Shown piece after piece: positions 62,501 to 64,000 of a stretch of 64,000 nucleotides of DNA (its first letter is position 1; each line of letters starts with the position of its first letter). This DNA comes from Sinonovacula constricta (lineage: Eukaryota > Mollusca > Bivalvia > Cardiida > Solecurtidae): the NCBI GenBank assembly GCA_007844125.1, contig CM017555.1, forward strand, positions 23,062,529-23,126,528. The letters are read 5' to 3'. The notes under the pieces are model-generated. The model saw only the letters and a program-made list of their open reading frames with translations. It did not search any database and was not told the origin of the DNA. Position numbers and translations under genes: made by a program.

Positions 62501-63895
62501 CCCAATAAATACACAATTTATATTTTGCTGTTAATTACGTTTATATTGTGTGCAATAAAATTTGTCATGGTTTAGAAGGGGTCCTGTGTAAGTATCTTCC
62601 TTAAGTGGATCCTACTGTATGCTAGATAACAATTTTGGTCAATCATTTTTTATGTGAGAAACTTTATTTTGAGTAACTTGTGTATCTGTAATGTGACTGA
62701 ATGGTTAGAGTAACTACTCAGACCCTCAGAGTTCTTCCACCAATGATAGCTCATTGTGGCCAACATGACTTTAACTTTTCTACTACATGATATAACACCA
62801 AATAACACATAAAACATGTTCCTTTGCAAAAAAAGAAACAGAAAATTGTAATAGGCTTGAAAAACGTAGAGGTTAAAATATTTGTCTAAAAGATAAACAA
62901 TAGTTTGTTTATAAAATTGGTTGCCATTTTAATGACCTGCTTACCTGTGAGGGGTCATTAGTTCTACCCAGATATTTGTAAAGTGTCTTCATTGAACCAT
63001 CTTCGTTGGATTTAACCTAAGCTATTTGTTATGCCTTTAAGGACATAATACCTACTTTAAAAAAGAAGTTAATTTCAAAAACATAATATTTTCAAAACCT
63101 TTATTATATTTAATACTATTTTTTGCTGTGTTTTAGAGTGAGGAGTGTCTGCTACAGTTCTATATGAGCAACCTGGAGTTTGCTTGTGGCAGCAGTCTAC
63201 AGAATGTTTCAGCCAAGTACTGGGACCAAAATGAAGAATACCCACAGTTCGGTGGGCCTGCTGTCATCATACGGTCAAACCTGGATACAATGGTTCAAGA
63301 ACTGGCAAAGGGTGTAGATATAGAGACCAATGTTGTGGTATGCTGATTTTACAGAGCTGCACAGTTTTTCTATCTGTCTTTCCATCTATCCATCAGTCAT
63401 TCCATCCATCCATCCATCTCTCAGTATGTCCACCCTATTCCCTGTCTCAAACATTATTTCCCTTTTATTTATAGTACTTCAGCTATACTATCTTACAGAC
63501 ATGTATATGAGCATGTGCAGACTGTAACTTTTACAATTGAACCATGAAAGTAATATTTAAAATTGTAAGATTATTTGTTATAAATGGCTATGTTAGTGAA
63601 GTACTTCACCATCTTTCATGCATTAAAAGGTGTGTTGTGCATAACATGTACAACCATTTAGGTCTAGGTCATATTCAAGGTCAATGTCATTATTAAGGTC
63701 ATTGCTTGGGGTTAGGCATATGTCATGTCCTGTGAAATTTCTTAGTATTAAATACAGGTAAATTCTATACTATTTCATGGTAGATGTTTGAAATTGATAG
63801 CCTTATTTTTTTATTTGCAGGTAAATGATGTGGACTATAGCAATACTGACATTTTAGTGAAATGCTCCAATGGTCAAGAACTAAAGGCTTCTAAA
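50187..63895 (+). CDS. KDM1B: Lysine-specific histone demethylase 1B (LSD2), first 12 coding exons
   Basis: A nuclear FAD-dependent amine oxidase that removes mono- and dimethyl groups from histone H3 Lys4. Exons: 50187-50347, 53490-53579, 55053-55263, 56149-56190, 56780-57130, 57467-57643, 58618-58692, 60354-60479, 61538-61700, 62405-62463, 63137-63337 and 63821-63895. All have GT-AG junctions and phases agree throughout, giving 1,731 nt or 577 codons. The start is the ATG in the context ACAATGG. Domain order matches animal LSD2: C4H2C2 zinc finger (35-77), CW finger (121-162), SWIRM (~240-340) and amine oxidase from 345. Vertebrate LSD2 is about 820 residues, so roughly 240 C-terminal residues, including the FAD-covering end, lie beyond the window. 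The two zinc fingers and the lack of a tower insertion in what is visible separate it from LSD1 (KDM1A). Confidence 0.95.
50490..53070 (-). mobile_element. Probable Penelope-like element, decayed
   Basis: Direct repeats of about 80 bp (about 50,490-50,566 and 52,990-53,070, sharing accagcacc, the cagtttt-attatca block and ctagtttcaaccca) bracket 2.5 kb inside KDM1B intron 1. On the minus strand near 51,140-51,060 the peptides HSFNMTLNSYHLTIKFT and NTINFLDVDAHKD resemble the end of Penelope-like reverse transcriptases. Stops are frequent, and no GIY-YIG domain was found. Confidence 0.45.
52030..52290 (+). pseudogene. Transposase-like fragment (weak)
   Basis: The plus-strand open segment SKGIDTFFKTQKDIDNQLDV resembles the region after the N-terminal zinc finger of hAT-like proteins. 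It is isolated, followed by a stop, and lies inside the Penelope-like interval. The assignment is tentative. Confidence 0.25.
54325..54510. repeat. Short direct repeat
   Basis: About 60 bp (gaaacagtt, atttctaat, atatgcagcatata) occurs at 54,325-54,383 and again at 54,451-54,510, just left of the TIR element. Both are in KDM1B intron 2. Confidence 0.65.
54524..54948. mobile_element. Nonautonomous DNA element with terminal inverted repeats
   Basis: About 425 bp in KDM1B intron 2. Ends are aaaggtggtatcggacagtt (54,524-54,543) and its near-perfect reverse complement (54,928-54,948). No coding capacity. The target duplication is unclear (a TA flanks or overlaps each end). Related sequences are at 46,274-47,170 and 6,911-7,100. 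Confidence 0.65.
55053..56190 (+). CDS. KDM1B: KDM1B exons 3-4: CW-type zinc finger
   Basis: Exon 3 encodes the linker and most of the CW finger: W121, C124, C127, W130 in the FWAKCNICHKWRQL block, and C149. The fourth zinc ligand, C162, is supplied by the 42-nt exon 4 (55-fold shorter than its flanking sequence), which encodes DACSVEED. Both exons end in phase 0. Confidence 0.9.
56780..57643 (+). CDS. KDM1B: KDM1B exons 5-6: linker and SWIRM domain
   Basis: Exon 5 (117 codons) follows the acceptor gtttcag and ends at a GTTTGT donor. It covers the LSD2-specific linker (GYNALYAPCVRNYYMQAVGIS) and the start of SWIRM (EFPKFTSSHQSAYLLIRN). Exon 6 (59 codons) carries the rest of SWIRM, including CINHIITRGMTRIW and FLTLRGFINTGL. 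The linker region aligns less well with vertebrates than either neighbour. Confidence 0.9.
58618..63895 (+). CDS. KDM1B: KDM1B exons 7-12: amine-oxidase domain, N-terminal half
   Basis: Exon 7 holds the dinucleotide-binding loop VVIGGGLAGLSAARHL (G351, G353, G356). Exon 8 supplies the ribose-binding acidic residue E374 in LLEAR and the GGR motif (380-382), then INAGAMILIGSHNNP. Exons 9-10 encode the substrate-domain helices (RMQFHFEAMLDI, FKEESGIKFS), and exon 11 encodes the NLEFACGSSLQNVSAKYWD block and the QFGGPAVIIR segment. Exon 12 ends in phase 0 within the second Rossmann part. The catalytic flavin-facing C-terminal half is off the window. Confidence 0.92.
59795..59955 (+). mobile_element. 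SINE 3' fragment in KDM1B intron 7
   Basis: Shares the tggacac-gt, aactgaa and gggatgataagccca blocks with the SINE at 15,463-15,777 (gggacgataaaccca). The head is missing or too diverged to call. Confidence 0.6.
62100..62270 (+). mobile_element. Possible tRNA-derived SINE in KDM1B intron 9
   Basis: A B-box-like gggtttgagtcctt at about 62,153 follows an A-box-like tagctggctgcctca about 30 nt earlier. The tail is unlike the 15,463 family. A cloverleaf is not evident. Confidence 0.35.
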
Positions 63896-64000
63896 GTAAG
63901 TTTTCATACCATATTATTATGTTTATTTCATAAAACCTATCCATTATACTTGAAAAGCATCTATGGTTAAATGTTCGGTTAGTTTAAACCTATTTGTCCA

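Overview
The window looks like animal genomic DNA from a lophotrochozoan, most likely a bivalve mollusc. It is AT-rich, its genes have short exons with GT-AG introns, and it is crowded with tRNA-derived SINEs, CR1/L2-like LINE remnants, hAT debris, microsatellites and a long minisatellite. The species call is an inference from this repeat and gene content. No bacterial, organellar or viral signature was seen.

Layout. (1) 1-7,650: AT-rich DNA with no gene I can recognise; it holds a GAT microsatellite, a possible housekeeping-type promoter at 2,241-2,332 and a tRNA-derived SINE head. (2) 7,743-14,195, minus strand: a three-exon, four-membrane-span claudin/PMP22-like gene. Its second intron holds a ~5 kb array of a 63-bp unit (7,893-12,860, about 79 units), and that unit is a copy of the gene's own intron 2/exon 3 splice junction. 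(3) 15,822-44,870: a direct tandem segmental duplication. Copy 1 is 15,822-32,367 and copy 2 is 32,412-44,870; each carries a complete claudin/PMP22-like paralogue on the minus strand with identical exon phases. The copies differ by clean insertions: a 3.8-kb LINE and a retroposed segment only in copy 1, and a hAT-type MITE with an 8-bp target duplication only in copy 2. The outer and junction breakpoints lie in G-rich or GT-rich tracts. (4) 44,600-45,740: a decayed hAT transposase-like gene that crosses the right breakpoint. (5) 45,740-50,180: repeats and intergenic DNA. (6) 50,187-63,895, plus strand: the first twelve coding exons (577 codons) of KDM1B/LSD2, a flavin-dependent histone H3K4 demethylase. 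The exons encode the C4H2C2 zinc finger, CW zinc finger, SWIRM and first half of the amine-oxidase domain. The gene runs off the right edge.

The three claudin-like genes share one strand, one exon plan (introns after codon phase 1, twice) and the W-GL-x-x-C-C extracellular-loop signature. They form a small family cluster that grew first by an older duplication (gene 1 versus genes 2/3) and then by a recent ~12-kb tandem duplication. The most unusual object is the intron-2 minisatellite of gene 1, which places dozens of copies of a 3' splice site ahead of the true terminal exon.
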